From Shewanella fidelis ATCC BAA-318 (GTDB lineage: Bacteria; Pseudomonadota; Gammaproteobacteria; Enterobacterales; Shewanellaceae), in assembly GCF_000518605.1 (NCBI RefSeq), contig NZ_KI912461.1, positions 124,001 to 188,000 of the forward strand: a stretch of DNA of 64,000 nucleotides. The letters are read 5' to 3'. Under the pieces are notes generated by a model. That model worked only from the letters and a program-made list of their open reading frames with translations, did not search any database and was not told where the DNA came from. Numbering within the stretch: the first letter of the stretch is position 1; the number at the start of each line of letters is the position of its first letter. The position numbers and the translations under genes were made by a program. Below, piece by piece: positions 9,560-18,353 of this stretch.

Positions 9560-10360
9560 TTATTTTGGGCGTTGGCAAATATTTTTCACACTTGCTCTGC
9601 TCTGTTGATATAAGGGCTGCGCTTTTGTCTGCATTTGTTGCAACTGAGCGATACGTTGACCATGAGATGGATGTGTAGAAAGTAACTCAGGCCCCTGCTC
9701 TCCACCGGCTTTTGCCATATTCTTCCATAGTTCTACGCTTGCTGCAGGATCAAAGCCCGCTCTTGCCATTAGCTCAACCCCCATTACATCGGCCTCTGTC
9801 TCTTGGCTGCGGCCATAGGGAAGTATGTAACCCACCTGCACACCTAGGCCTAATGCCGCCATATACAGATCTTTATCAGCAATACCGCCAGCACCAAGCG
9901 CAATGTCAGCCAATTGCATACCCGCGCCAGTTAACTGTGCGCGAGAGACTTGTTCATTACTGTGGTTGGCAAGTACATGGGCGATTTCATGACCGATTAC
10001 GGTTGCTAGCTGATCAGCGCTAACCGCCACATCAAGTAAGCCGGTATACACGCCTATATGACCACCCGGCAACGCAAACGCATTAACTTGGTCGGATTTG
10101 AAGACAACAACTTCCCATGGCAAGTTTTGTTGCGGCAAAGCAGCCGTCACTCTGTCAGCCACACACTGAACGTAGGCATTAATCGCTTTATCTTGGTTGA
10201 TTGTTTCTTGCTGTTTGATTTGCGTGAATGAGGACTCACCTAGCTGGGCCATCTCTTGGGATGAAAATAGCAATGTTTGACTGCGACCTGTCGGTGACTG
10301 ATTTGTGGCACAGCCAGTTAACAACAGCGCTGCACTCAGCAGTAATAGTATTCCTTTCAT
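9560..10360 (-). CDS. loiP: M48-family lipoprotein metalloprotease (LoiP/YggG type)
   Basis: This is a 266-residue outer-membrane-type lipoprotein. The signal peptide ends in the lipobox LLTGC (Cys17). The zinc site is HEIAH (His124, Glu125, His128), followed by ANHSNE, and the third ligand is in the ETEAD segment (Glu187). Length and pattern match YggG/LoiP, a periplasmic endopeptidase induced by low osmolarity in E. coli. Other M48 lipoproteins exist, so the symbol is probable rather than certain. A palindromic MITE-like repeat lies 22 bases upstream of the ATG and may carry or disturb the promoter. Confidence 0.85.
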   Translation of the reverse strand: MKGILLLLSAALLLTGCATNQSPTGRSQTLLFSSQEMAQLGESSFTQIKQQETINQDKAINAYVQCVADRVTAALPQQNLPWEVVVFKSDQVNAFALPGGHIGVYTGLLDVAVSADQLATVIGHEIAHVLANHSNEQVSRAQLTGAGMQLADIALGAGGIADKDLYMAALGLGVQVGYILPYGRSQETEADVMGVELMARAGFDPAASVELWKNMAKAGGEQGPELLSTHPSHGQRIAQLQQMQTKAQPLYQQSRASVKNICQRPK

Positions 10361-10382
10361 ATCTTGCTCTCTTCCATAAATA

Positions 10383-10546
10383 ATACCAATTAGTATAAGA
10401 AGTTGATCTACTCAGAGCGATTTTGGCAAACTAATTCAAGGCGAATAACTGAAAGAATGGTTACTCCCTTGTGAAGTTATTCAACGCAGAAGTAGGCAGC
10501 CAAAACCGCTCCAGAATGGCGACTAAATCTTTATACTAATTGGTAT
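10383..10546. mobile_element. MITE-like 164-bp palindromic repeat element
   Basis: The element begins with ATACCAATTAGTATAA (10383-10398) and ends with its exact inverse (10531-10546). Inner arms also pair: GAGCGATTTTGGC at 10415-10427 against GCCAAAACCGCTC at 10499-10511, with one mismatch. The whole unit can therefore fold into one long hairpin. There is no coding capacity. From memory, closely similar repeats with the same ends are common in Shewanella intergenic regions. It appears once in this window, between loiP and dnaJ. Confidence 0.75.
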
Positions 10547-10548
10547 AA

Positions 10549-10575
10549 TAAAAGCCCCGCTATTGCGAGGCTTAA
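10549..10575 (-). terminator. Rho-independent terminator of dnaKJ
   Basis: AAGCC-C-CGC / GCG-A-GGCTT has a TATT loop and one mismatch, followed on the minus strand by UUUUAUU. It lies about 25 bases past the dnaJ stop and abuts the MITE-like element. Confidence 0.75.
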
Positions 10576-10599
10576 ATTATATACCGAAAGGTACCGATA

Positions 10600-11730
10600 T
10601 TAGCTATTTAGATCTTGAAAGAACTTCTTCACACCATCGAAGAAACCTTCAGCTTTTGGGCTGTGCTTCTTTGATTGGCCGGTTAATGTTTCTTCAAATT
10701 CACGTAATAACTCTTTTTGACGCTCATTAAGGTTAACCGGGGTTTCCATCACAACCTTACAAAGCAAATCACCTACTGCATGGCTGCGTACCGACTTAAC
10801 GCCTTTACCACGCATACGGAACATACGGCCTGTTTGAGTTTCAGCAGGGATCTTAAGATTGACTTTGCCATCAAGTGTTGGCACTTCAATCTCACCACCA
10901 AGAGCAGCCTTGCTGAACGAGATAGGCACTTCACAATAAAGGTTATTGCCATCACGTTGGAAAATAGCATGTTCACGCACGCTAACTTGTACGTATAGAT
11001 CGCCTGGAGGTGCGCCATACTCGCCCGCTTCACCTTCGCCAGATAGACGAATGCGATCGCCTGTATCCACACCAGCTGGGATCTTAACTGAAAGCGTTTT
11101 GCTCTTTTCAACACGACCTTCACCATGACACTTGTTACAAGGATCTTTGATGATCTTGCCGCGGCCATGACAGGTTGGACATGCCTGCTGCACCGCGAAG
11201 AAACCTTGGCGCATTTGTACTTGGCCTTGACCGTGACAGGTGCCACAAGTTGTTGGCGTAGTGCCTTTCTTTGCACCGCTGCCGTCACACACGTCACAAG
11301 CAGCAAGTGTTGGGATGCGTAACTCTTTAGTTAAACCTCTTACCGCTTCTTCTAGAGAAAGTTCAAGGTTATAACGCAGATCGCTACCGCGCGCAGCTTG
11401 ACGTTGGCCACCGCGGCGTCCGCCACCGAAGATATCACCAAATACGTCACCGAAAACATCGCCAAAATCAGCGCCGCCACCGAATCCACCGCCACCGCGG
11501 TTAGGATCAACGCCAGCATGACCAAACTGATCATAGGCCGCTTTTTTGTCGCCATCGGTTAGAATTTCATAAGCTTCTTTAACTTCTTTAAAGCTCGCTT
11601 CAGCTTCTTTGTTACCCGGATTACGGTCTGGGTGGAATTTCATTGCTAAACGCTTGTAAGCTTTCTTAATTTCGCGTTCGCTGGCGTCACGTCCGACACC
11701 TAATACTTCGTAATAATCGCGCTTTGACAT
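10600..11730 (-). CDS. dnaJ: Chaperone protein DnaJ
   Basis: This 376-residue type I J-protein has a J-domain with the HPD motif (residues 33-35), a Gly/Phe-rich linker (about 75-108), four CxxCxGxG zinc modules (CDVCDGSG, CGTCHGQG, CPTCHGRG, CNKCHGEG; about 145-220), and the C-terminal substrate-binding barrels. It delivers unfolded clients to DnaK and stimulates its ATPase. It lies 88 bases downstream of dnaK with an inverted repeat in between, and shares the dnaK heat-shock promoter. Confidence 0.99.
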   Translation of the reverse strand: MSKRDYYEVLGVGRDASEREIKKAYKRLAMKFHPDRNPGNKEAEASFKEVKEAYEILTDGDKKAAYDQFGHAGVDPNRGGGGFGGGADFGDVFGDVFGDIFGGGRRGGQRQAARGSDLRYNLELSLEEAVRGLTKELRIPTLAACDVCDGSGAKKGTTPTTCGTCHGQGQVQMRQGFFAVQQACPTCHGRGKIIKDPCNKCHGEGRVEKSKTLSVKIPAGVDTGDRIRLSGEGEAGEYGAPPGDLYVQVSVREHAIFQRDGNNLYCEVPISFSKAALGGEIEVPTLDGKVNLKIPAETQTGRMFRMRGKGVKSVRSHAVGDLLCKVVMETPVNLNERQKELLREFEETLTGQSKKHSPKAEGFFDGVKKFFQDLNS

Positions 11731-11762
11731 AGTTTTTTATTTCTTTGCTAAAGTTGCACAAA

Positions 11763-11791
11763 CGGGCGTTAGAGTTTCCTCGTAACGCCCG
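11763..11791 (-). promoter_or_regulatory. Hairpin in the dnaK-dnaJ spacer
   Basis: CGGGCGTT ... AACGCCCG forms an 8-bp GC-rich stem with a 13-base loop. It is followed on the minus strand only by a short UUU, so it would at best be a partial terminator. Such a structure could lower dnaJ expression relative to dnaK or mark an RNA-processing point. Function is inferred. Confidence 0.55.
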
Positions 11792-11818
11792 CTACAATAA
11801 TTTAGGAGTTACCCGTCA

Positions 11819-13735
11819 TTATTTTTTGTCGTCTTTAACTTCTTCAAACTCAGCGTCAACTACGTCATCTTCTGGCTTAGCAGCTTTTGCTTCACCTTCA
11901 GGTTGACCTTGTTGTGCTTGCGCTTTAGCTTGAGCGATTTCCATTAATTTAGCAGACGCTTCCATTAGCTCTTGAGTTGCTTTTTCAATTGCTTCTTTGT
12001 CGCTACCTTTAACGGCAGTTTCAACGTTAGCCATTGCAGCTTCAATCTTTTCTTTGTCTTCGCTTGGTAATGCGTCACCCGCTTCTTCGATTTGCTTCTT
12101 AGTACCGTGAACCATGCCATCAGCTTGGTTACGAGCAGTCACTAGCTCTTCGAATTTAGCATCTTCGTCAGCGTGTGCTTCAGCATCACGTACCATAGCT
12201 TCAACTTCTTCATCACTTAGACCTGAAGAGGCTTTAATAGTGATGTTTTGTGCTTTACCGGTCTTCTTGTCTGTAGCAGATACATGCAAGATACCGTCAG
12301 CATCGATGTCGAAAGCAACTTCGATTTGTGGCATGCCACGTGGCGCAGGCTCAATACCTTCTAGGTTGAATTGACCTAGAGACTTGTTACCGCTTGATTG
12401 CTTACGCTCACCTTGAAGTACGTGAATAGTCACAGCGCTTTGGTTGTCGTCAGCAGTCGAGAATGTTTGTGAAGCTTTAGTCGGGATAGTAGTGTTCTTC
12501 TCGATAAGCTTAGTCATTACGCTACCCATAGTCTCAATACCTAGAGATAGTGGAGTAACGTCTAGTAGCAATACGTCTTTAACGTCGCCAGATAGTACGC
12601 CCGCTTGAACCGCAGCACCGATAGCAACCGCTTCGTCTGGGTTAACGTCTTGACGTAGCTCTTTACCGAAGAAAGCAGATACTTCTTCACGTACTTTAGG
12701 CATACGAGTCTGACCACCAACAAGGATTACCTCGTTAACGTCTGAAACAGAAAGGTCAGCATCAGCTAGAGCAATCTTTAGCGGCTCTAGAGAACGTTTG
12801 ATCAAGTCTTCAACTAGTGACTCAAGTTTTGCACGAGTGATTTTAACAACTAAGTGCTTAGGACCTGTTGCATCAGCAGTGATGTATGGCAGGTTAACTT
12901 CAGTTTGTGTTGTGCTTGAAAGTTCGATCTTCGCTTTCTCTGCAGCTTCTTTTAGACGTTGCATTGCTAGCGGATCGTTACGTAGGTCAAGAGATTGCTC
13001 TTTCTTGAACTCGTCAGCTAGGTAGTTGATTAAACGGTTGTCAAAGTCTTCACCACCTAAGTGAGTGTCACCGTTAGTTGCAAGTACTTCGAAAGTTTGC
13101 TCGCCATCAACGCTGTCGATTTCGATGATAGAGATATCGAATGTACCACCACCTAAGTCGTATACTGCAACGATGTTGTCACCTTGCTTCTTGTCGATAC
13201 CGTAAGCAAGTGCAGCCGCTGTTGGCTCGTTGATAATACGCTTAACTTCAAGACCTGCGATGCGACCCGCATCTTTAGTTGCTTGACGCTGTGAATCATT
13301 AAAGTATGCAGGAACAGTAATAACCGCTTCTGTTACTTCTTCACCTAAGTAGTCTTCAGCAGTTTTCTTCATCTTCTTCAAGATTTCTGCAGATACTTGT
13401 GGTGGAGCCATTTTCTTACCTTGAGCTTCTACCCAAGCGTCGCCGTTGTCAGCACCGATAATTTTGAATGGCATAATGCTAACGTCACGTTGAACTTCGT
13501 CATCTTTAAAACGACGGCCGATTAGACGCTTAATAGCAAATAATGTGTTAGTTGGGTTTGTTACCGCCTGACGCTTTGCAGGTTGACCAACTAAAGTTTC
13601 ATCAGCAGTGTATGCGATGATAGAGGGTGTAGTACGATCGCCTTCAGCATTCTCCAATACGCGCGCTTTGTCGCCATCTAATACTGCAACACAAGAGTTA
13701 GTTGTGCCTAAATCGATACCAATAATTCTACCCAT
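11819..13735 (-). CDS. dnaK: Chaperone protein DnaK (Hsp70)
   Basis: This 638-residue Hsp70 has an N-terminal ATPase (GIDLGTTNSCVAV, VPAYFNDSQRQATKDAG, VYDLGGGTFDISI, ILVGGQTRMP), an interdomain linker around DVLLLDVTPLSLG, a beta-sandwich substrate domain, and a C-terminal lid ending EFEEVKDDKK. With DnaJ and GrpE it runs the ATP-driven folding cycle in the cytosol. CGGAGG lies just before the ATG. A sigma-32 type promoter is visible 50-80 bases upstream, indicating heat-shock control. grpE is not in the window. Confidence 0.99.
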   Translation of the reverse strand: MGRIIGIDLGTTNSCVAVLDGDKARVLENAEGDRTTPSIIAYTADETLVGQPAKRQAVTNPTNTLFAIKRLIGRRFKDDEVQRDVSIMPFKIIGADNGDAWVEAQGKKMAPPQVSAEILKKMKKTAEDYLGEEVTEAVITVPAYFNDSQRQATKDAGRIAGLEVKRIINEPTAAALAYGIDKKQGDNIVAVYDLGGGTFDISIIEIDSVDGEQTFEVLATNGDTHLGGEDFDNRLINYLADEFKKEQSLDLRNDPLAMQRLKEAAEKAKIELSSTTQTEVNLPYITADATGPKHLVVKITRAKLESLVEDLIKRSLEPLKIALADADLSVSDVNEVILVGGQTRMPKVREEVSAFFGKELRQDVNPDEAVAIGAAVQAGVLSGDVKDVLLLDVTPLSLGIETMGSVMTKLIEKNTTIPTKASQTFSTADDNQSAVTIHVLQGERKQSSGNKSLGQFNLEGIEPAPRGMPQIEVAFDIDADGILHVSATDKKTGKAQNITIKASSGLSDEEVEAMVRDAEAHADEDAKFEELVTARNQADGMVHGTKKQIEEAGDALPSEDKEKIEAAMANVETAVKGSDKEAIEKATQELMEASAKLMEIAQAKAQAQQGQPEGEAKAAKPEDDVVDAEFEEVKDDKK

Positions 13736-13785
13736 GGAGTCCTCCGAAAAACTTTTTAAAAACTAAATTTGTTATCTGGTTTATG

Positions 13786-13814
13786 AAGTGGGGACAGACT
13801 GAATGTTTTTCAAG
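13786..13814 (-). promoter_or_regulatory. Sigma-32 (heat-shock) promoter of dnaKJ
   Basis: The minus strand carries CTTGAAA (13808-13814), 14 bases, then CCCCACTT (13786-13793). The RpoH consensus is CTTGAAA-N13-17-CCCCATNT. It lies about 55 bases upstream of the dnaK ATG. The rest of the 303-base dnaK/permease spacer (13736-14038) must also hold the permease promoter, which I could not define. Confidence 0.88.
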
Positions 13815-14038
13815 TCTTTTTTTCACCCTAAATCTTCTCTTACCCCCTATATTGGGACGTTTCAGATGAATACAAGGGACAAAGATAAAAATTATCTGAA
13901 GTGTGCATTAATTTGATCTCGCGCGTTGTGCCCAAACCTTGCAAATACGTATAATGAATACAATCTATGAGGTAGCCCATTGCTAAGGTCATACTGGCAT
14001 TAGGCTGAGTTGTTATCTCGCTGTAAGAGAAGTGCACA

Positions 14039-14953
14039 TTGAAATCATCCCATCAAGCTTATGCCTTTGGCATTGGCGCTATATTTTTGTGGTCTACCGT
14101 TGCTACCGCCTTTAAATTAGCGCTGGCTCACTACACACCGCTGCAACTGGTTTTTGTGGCTGTTACCACCTCCATTGTCACCTTAGGGGCGATCCTGATA
14201 GCACAAAGAAAGTTGCCGTTAATTAAGCAACAATTTTTGGCTAAACCTTGGTTTTATTTGCAAACAGGTTTGTTAAACCCGTTTCTTTACTACCTAGTAT
14301 TGTTTAAAGCTTATGATCTGTTACCCGCGCAGCAGGCATTATCGTTAAATTACACTTGGGCAATCTTATTGCCGCTGCTATCAGTGCCATTACTTGGACA
14401 AAAACTACGTAAAAGCGATATGACCGCTGCACTTGTGGCCTATTGCGGGGTATTTTTTATTGCCACTAAAGGCAACCTAAGCGGATTTCAATTTGAAAGT
14501 ATGGCGGGGGTAGCATTAGCACTCACCAGCACCCTGCTTTGGTCACTTTATTGGATAGTGAACACTAAAGATAAGGGCGATCCTGTGGTTAGCCTATTAC
14601 TCAGTTTTTTAGTTGGCTTACCTTTTATTGTTACCGCACTACTGATGACGCAGTCTTTACCAAGTTGGGATATAAAAGCACTCGCAGCGGGTGTCTATGT
14701 TGGGCTATTTGAAATGGGCGTTACTTTCGTACTTTGGTTAATCGCGTTAAAAAAGGCCGAACGCACAGCCAGTATAAGTACGTTAGTATTTATCACTCCC
14801 GTTATGTCGATAGGCTTTATTGCTTGGGTACTGCAAGAAAACATCGAAAAATCGACCTATATTGGCCTTGGCTTAATCCTGCTTGCATTGGCTCTACAGC
14901 AGATTTTGCCAAAAGTGGGTAACTGGAGAACCAAAAAGCGCGTGCCCGTTTAA
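14039..14953 (+). CDS. DMT-superfamily (EamA) permease
   Basis: This 304-residue inner-membrane protein has about ten hydrophobic segments in two EamA repeats (about 8-140 and 150-292). It starts GIGAIFLWSTVATAFKLAL and ends with a basic tail (RTKKRVPV). The family exports or imports small metabolites, but the substrate cannot be read from sequence. The start is TTG at 14039, with AGAGAAG about 6 bases upstream. It diverges from dnaK and is closed by a strong terminator, so it is a single-gene unit. Confidence 0.85.
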   Translation: MKSSHQAYAFGIGAIFLWSTVATAFKLALAHYTPLQLVFVAVTTSIVTLGAILIAQRKLPLIKQQFLAKPWFYLQTGLLNPFLYYLVLFKAYDLLPAQQALSLNYTWAILLPLLSVPLLGQKLRKSDMTAALVAYCGVFFIATKGNLSGFQFESMAGVALALTSTLLWSLYWIVNTKDKGDPVVSLLLSFLVGLPFIVTALLMTQSLPSWDIKALAAGVYVGLFEMGVTFVLWLIALKKAERTASISTLVFITPVMSIGFIAWVLQENIEKSTYIGLGLILLALALQQILPKVGNWRTKKRVPV

Positions 14954-14986
14954 TTTAGTCTAAACATAACGCATACACTTACATTC

Positions 14987-15017
14987 AAAAAAGTCGGCAT
15001 AACTAAGCCGACTTTTT
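14987..15017 (+). terminator. Rho-independent terminator of the DMT permease
   Basis: AAAAAGTCGGC / GCCGACTTTTT has an 8-base loop and lies 33 bases past the permease stop. Confidence 0.9.
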
Positions 15018-15151
15018 CACATATGCAGCTCAGCCTTCACGGCATAATTATCTATACTTTCCTACAACTTAAGTACTTATTACTCATCTATATTTGTAAA
15101 CTCAGTTGAATCACGGTATAAAAATCTAACGTAACCAAATGGATATTAGTT

Positions 15152-15499
15152 ATGTATAGCAAATTTATGGAATCATTTTCACGATTAAAGCAACCTAAAC
15201 TGGTCAATATCATCCGCATCTGCGGCATGCTTTGTGCGGTAATAATATTACTCAATGAGCTACAGCAAGTAGGTTCAAGCTCTTGGTATTATGCTTGTCT
15301 GTACTGCTTTTTCTTAATCCCATCACTTTATTTTACTAGCTCGGTGCAGCATAAGTTTTTTTTACAAATGCGCGAAGTCATTACGCCATTAAAAACCTAT
15401 ACCAGCATCATGGCCGTCATCTACTTAGGCTTGTATCTCCACCAACTCATTAGTTACGACCGTCCGATATTCCCGGCCCTTCCTCACTGGCTAGCTTGA
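15152..15499 (+). CDS. Small inner-membrane protein of unknown function
   Basis: This 115-residue protein I do not recognise has three likely membrane segments (about residues 20-38 IIRICGMLCAVIILL, 45-62 and 83-99) joined by short loops. The ATG at 15152 has only a weak ribosome site. An internal ATG at residue 6 is an alternative. A possible TATAAAAAT -10 element lies about 30 bases upstream. It sits between two terminators and so is a single-gene unit. The function is unknown. Confidence 0.6.
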   Translation: MYSKFMESFSRLKQPKLVNIIRICGMLCAVIILLNELQQVGSSSWYYACLYCFFLIPSLYFTSSVQHKFFLQMREVITPLKTYTSIMAVIYLGLYLHQLISYDRPIFPALPHWLA

Positions 15500-15520
15500 T
15501 CCTCACCGTTTTTTTGCCAC

Positions 15521-15547
15521 AAAAAAGCCGCATTACGCGGCTTTATT
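15521..15547. terminator. Bidirectional terminator between the small membrane gene and proA
   Basis: AAAAAAGCCGC-ATTA-CGCGGCTTTATT is symmetric, with an A6 run on the left. It ends proA on the minus strand and probably the small membrane gene on the plus strand. Confidence 0.85.
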
Positions 15548-15563
15548 GTCTGAAGCAACAGGA

Positions 15564-16829
15564 TTAACGAACGGTGTAATCACCCCATGCTAACCATTTA
15601 TAAGTGGTTAGCGCTTCTAAGCCCATCGGCCCACGAGCATGAAGTTTTTGCGTACTTACAGCAACTTCAGCACCTAAACCAAACTCACCACCATCGGTAA
15701 AGCGTGTACTCGCATTGACGTAAACAGCAGCTGAATCAATCGCATTCATAAACTCGCTAGCTGTATGGATATTGTCAGTCAAAATAGACTCTGAGTGACC
15801 ACTAGAGAAAGTGCGGATATGTTCAACCGCGCCATCTAGATCTGCCACAACTTTTATGCCGAGTGTTAGCGATAACCACTCGGTTGCATATGTTTCTTCA
15901 TTAGCAGCATTAACTGCAACTCCGGCAGCAGAAAGTATATCTTGAGTTTGCTCACAGCCATAAAAACTCACACCTAATTGAGCAAGATGTTTTGCCAGTA
16001 GCGGAATAAATTGCTCTGCGTGATTTTGGTTAATCAATACCGTGTCTAATGCATTACATACTGTTGGACGTTGCACTTTGGCGTTTTCAATCACCGCGAT
16101 GGCTTTTTCAAGGTTAGCCTCAGCATCAACATAGATATGACAGATCCCGATCCCCCCTAAAATAACTGGGATCGTTGCTTGCTCAGCGCATAAGCGTTGC
16201 AGATTTTGTCCGCCACGAGGCACAATCATGTCTACATATTTATCAAGCTTTAATAAACCGGACACTAAACTTCTATCTGGGTTATCAATTAACTGTACGC
16301 AGTCCGCAGGCAAGCCTTGTTCAACCATGGCTGAGCGGATCACTTCACAAAGCGCTTTATTTGATGCCAGCGTTTCCTTACCGCCACGCAAAATCACTGC
16401 ATTACCGGTTTTTAACGCTAAGACGGCAATATCAACAGTCACATTCGGGCGCGCTTCATAAATCACCCCAATCACGCCAAGTGGCACGCGGCGACGTGAT
16501 AAACGTAAGCCATTGTCTAGTAAACGGCTATCGATTTCGCTACCCACAGGATCGGTTAGGCCAATGACGTTGTCGATATCACCGATCACGCCCATTAAAC
16601 GTGCTTCATCAAGCAGTAAACGGTCAATCATCGCATCAGATAAACCGTTCTGTTTTGCGTTAGCCACATCTTGCTGATTAGCATTGACAATATCTGCTTT
16701 TGCCGCAGTTAGCTTGGCTGCAATACAGCGTAATAGCGCAGTTTTCTGCTGACCCGATAATGCAGCTAGCGCATAACTTGCTTGTTTTGCTTTTTGGCCT
16801 AACGCCGTTAAATATTCATTGTTATTCAT
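15564..16829 (-). CDS. proA: Glutamate-5-semialdehyde dehydrogenase (gamma-glutamyl phosphate reductase)
   Basis: This 421-residue aldehyde-dehydrogenase-fold enzyme carries out the second step of proline synthesis: NADPH reduction of gamma-glutamyl phosphate. The catalytic Cys258 lies in QRPTVCNALDTVL, with the cofactor region around VPLGVIGVIYEARPNVT and PRGG. Length is typical. The ATG at 16829 sits in an ATGA overlap with a stop codon. That stop ends a short in-frame remnant of a proB 3' end, so the start keeps the usual proB-proA translational coupling context. The intact proB now ends 400 bases further upstream. Confidence 0.97.
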   Translation of the reverse strand: MNNNEYLTALGQKAKQASYALAALSGQQKTALLRCIAAKLTAAKADIVNANQQDVANAKQNGLSDAMIDRLLLDEARLMGVIGDIDNVIGLTDPVGSEIDSRLLDNGLRLSRRRVPLGVIGVIYEARPNVTVDIAVLALKTGNAVILRGGKETLASNKALCEVIRSAMVEQGLPADCVQLIDNPDRSLVSGLLKLDKYVDMIVPRGGQNLQRLCAEQATIPVILGGIGICHIYVDAEANLEKAIAVIENAKVQRPTVCNALDTVLINQNHAEQFIPLLAKHLAQLGVSFYGCEQTQDILSAAGVAVNAANEETYATEWLSLTLGIKVVADLDGAVEHIRTFSSGHSESILTDNIHTASEFMNAIDSAAVYVNASTRFTDGGEFGLGAEVAVSTQKLHARGPMGLEALTTYKWLAWGDYTVR

Positions 16830-16882
16830 AACACCACCATATCGTTACGATGAATAATTGCATCACCGTAGTCGTAGCCAAG
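16826..16882 (-). pseudogene. Remnant of a second proB 3' end next to proA
   Basis: The minus strand reads LGYDYGDAIIHRNDMVVL then TGA. The intact ProB ends LGYDYGDAVVHRNDMVVLSA. The match stops abruptly before the Leu, where stop codons appear in frame. The TGA overlaps the proA ATG as ATGA, which is the expected ancestral proB-proA junction. The two copies differ at several synonymous sites and two conservative ones (II against VV), so the duplication is not recent, or the copies come from different lineages. Confidence 0.85.
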
Positions 16883-17228
16883 CTAATAATATCAGGAGCT
16901 TGAACCACTATTTATCTACATTAACTGAGCATCAGCGATATGCCGAAACTTGATAACTAAGCTAACGCTAAAACAACCGCAGAACAATAAAGTGCATATA
17001 AATTCAAAAAGACATTTTAAGTATAACTAATGCACGTTTTCGTTAACGGTCACACACTAATGCATCATCGAACTGTCGTTCGGACAAACAAACCTAGGAG
17101 ATATTGAATTCATGCAAAAGTGATTTTTGACGCAACAGCTAGATATAAAATAATAACTAAGCTCACTGCTCTAGATCAGTAAAAAGTGAGCCTAGTTTAA
17201 ATCATTTGTAATACAAGCCAATGCCGAG
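16883..17228. other. Insert between proB and its displaced 3' remnant
   Basis: This is about 346 bases with no convincing reading frame. The only clear structure is the inverted repeat at 17157-17195 next to the proB stop. The rest is AT-rich and contains no recognised insertion-sequence ends. It separates the functional proB from the duplicated proB tail that still touches proA. Confidence 0.6.
17157..17195 (-). terminator. Hairpin downstream of proB
   Basis: GCTCACT (17161-17167) pairs with AGTGAGC (17185-17191), and the flanking CTA/TAG extends the stem after one mismatch. The minus strand lacks a good U-tract, so it may be a weak terminator. proA probably depends on read-through or its own promoter. 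Confidence 0.5.
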
Positions 17229-18353
17229 CTAAGCTGACAACACCACCATATCATTACGATGCACAACAGCGTCACCGTAATCGTAACCTAATACTTCTTC
17301 AATATTGTCAGAGTGCTTACCCGCTATCTTGTCCACATCTACAGAGCTGTAGCGTGACATACCTTTAGCGTAGACCTTACCATTAGTATCAATTAGCTCA
17401 ATGGTATCACCGCGTAGGAACTTACCCGTGACTTTAGTGATCCCCTTAGAAAGTAAGCTACGGCCTTTTTCGGTTACCGCAGTAATTGCACCACTATCAA
17501 GCGCAACCTGACCACGAGCCTTAGGCCCAGCTAAAATCCACTGTTTACGGCTTTCTAACGGATGTTCAAGCGCTGTAAAATGAGTTCCTACAGGCTTTTT
17601 ACACACTACATTTTGAATCACATCTTTATGATGGCCAGACGCGATCACCACTTCAATTCCAGCACGGCGAGCAATATCGGCAGCTTCTAACTTAGTTGCC
17701 ATACCGCCAGTGCCAAGACCTGACACCGCGCCGCCCGCAAGCATACGCAGACTATCGTCGATTTTCTCAACTTCAGTAATCAACTTAGCATCAGGGTTTT
17801 TACGTGGGTCGGCGTCAAATAAGCCTTTTTGGTCCGTAAGTAAAATCAACAAGTCAGCATCACAAAGCAATGCAGCACGAGCCGATAGGTTATCGTTATC
17901 ACCAACCTTAATTTCAGCGGTAGCAACAGCATCGTTCTCGTTAATAATCGGAATAATACCGTTGTTAAGTAGTGCGTTTAACGAGTCTCGAGCATTAAGG
18001 TAACGCTCACGATCGTGCAGATCAGCGCGAGTAAGCAATAACTGACCCACATGCAGATCGTAAATACTAAACAGTTGTGACCAAGCAAGAATAAGCTGGC
18101 TTTGACCTACGGCAGCTAATAGCTGTTTACTTGCAATAGTATCGGGGAGCTTGGGGTAACTTAAATGCTCTTTACCTGCGGCAATTGCACCTGAAGTACA
18201 CAATACGACTTCAACGCCTGCTTTCATTAAGCAAGCCATTTGTCTTGCCAATTCAACCATGTGTGCTCTATCTAACTTTAAGCTGCCAGATGTCAGTACA
18301 CTTGTTCCCAATTTTACTACTACGCGACGGTAGCCAATCTCACTTAAGTTCAT
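17229..18353 (-). CDS. proB: Glutamate 5-kinase
   Basis: This 374-residue enzyme phosphorylates glutamate to gamma-glutamyl phosphate, the first and feedback-controlled step of proline synthesis. It has an amino-acid-kinase domain (about 8-255: VVVKLGTSVLTSG, VLCTSGAIAAG, INENDAVA, DNDNLSARAA, GTGGMATKLEAA) and a C-terminal PUA domain (about 275-355). Length is slightly above the E. coli enzyme (367). It normally overlaps proA, but here about 400 bases and a duplicate of its own 3' end intervene. The last residues (VVLSA) differ from the remnant copy, which stops at VVL. Confidence 0.97.
   Translation of the reverse strand: MNLSEIGYRRVVVKLGTSVLTSGSLKLDRAHMVELARQMACLMKAGVEVVLCTSGAIAAGKEHLSYPKLPDTIASKQLLAAVGQSQLILAWSQLFSIYDLHVGQLLLTRADLHDRERYLNARDSLNALLNNGIIPIINENDAVATAEIKVGDNDNLSARAALLCDADLLILLTDQKGLFDADPRKNPDAKLITEVEKIDDSLRMLAGGAVSGLGTGGMATKLEAADIARRAGIEVVIASGHHKDVIQNVVCKKPVGTHFTALEHPLESRKQWILAGPKARGQVALDSGAITAVTEKGRSLLSKGITKVTGKFLRGDTIELIDTNGKVYAKGMSRYSSVDVDKIAGKHSDNIEEVLGYDYGDAVVHRNDMVVLSA

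Noticed and set aside
13840..14037. Minus-strand 65-codon frame in the dnaK/permease spacer
   Set aside because: It has no ribosome site or family features and lies in the divergent promoter region of dnaK and the permease.
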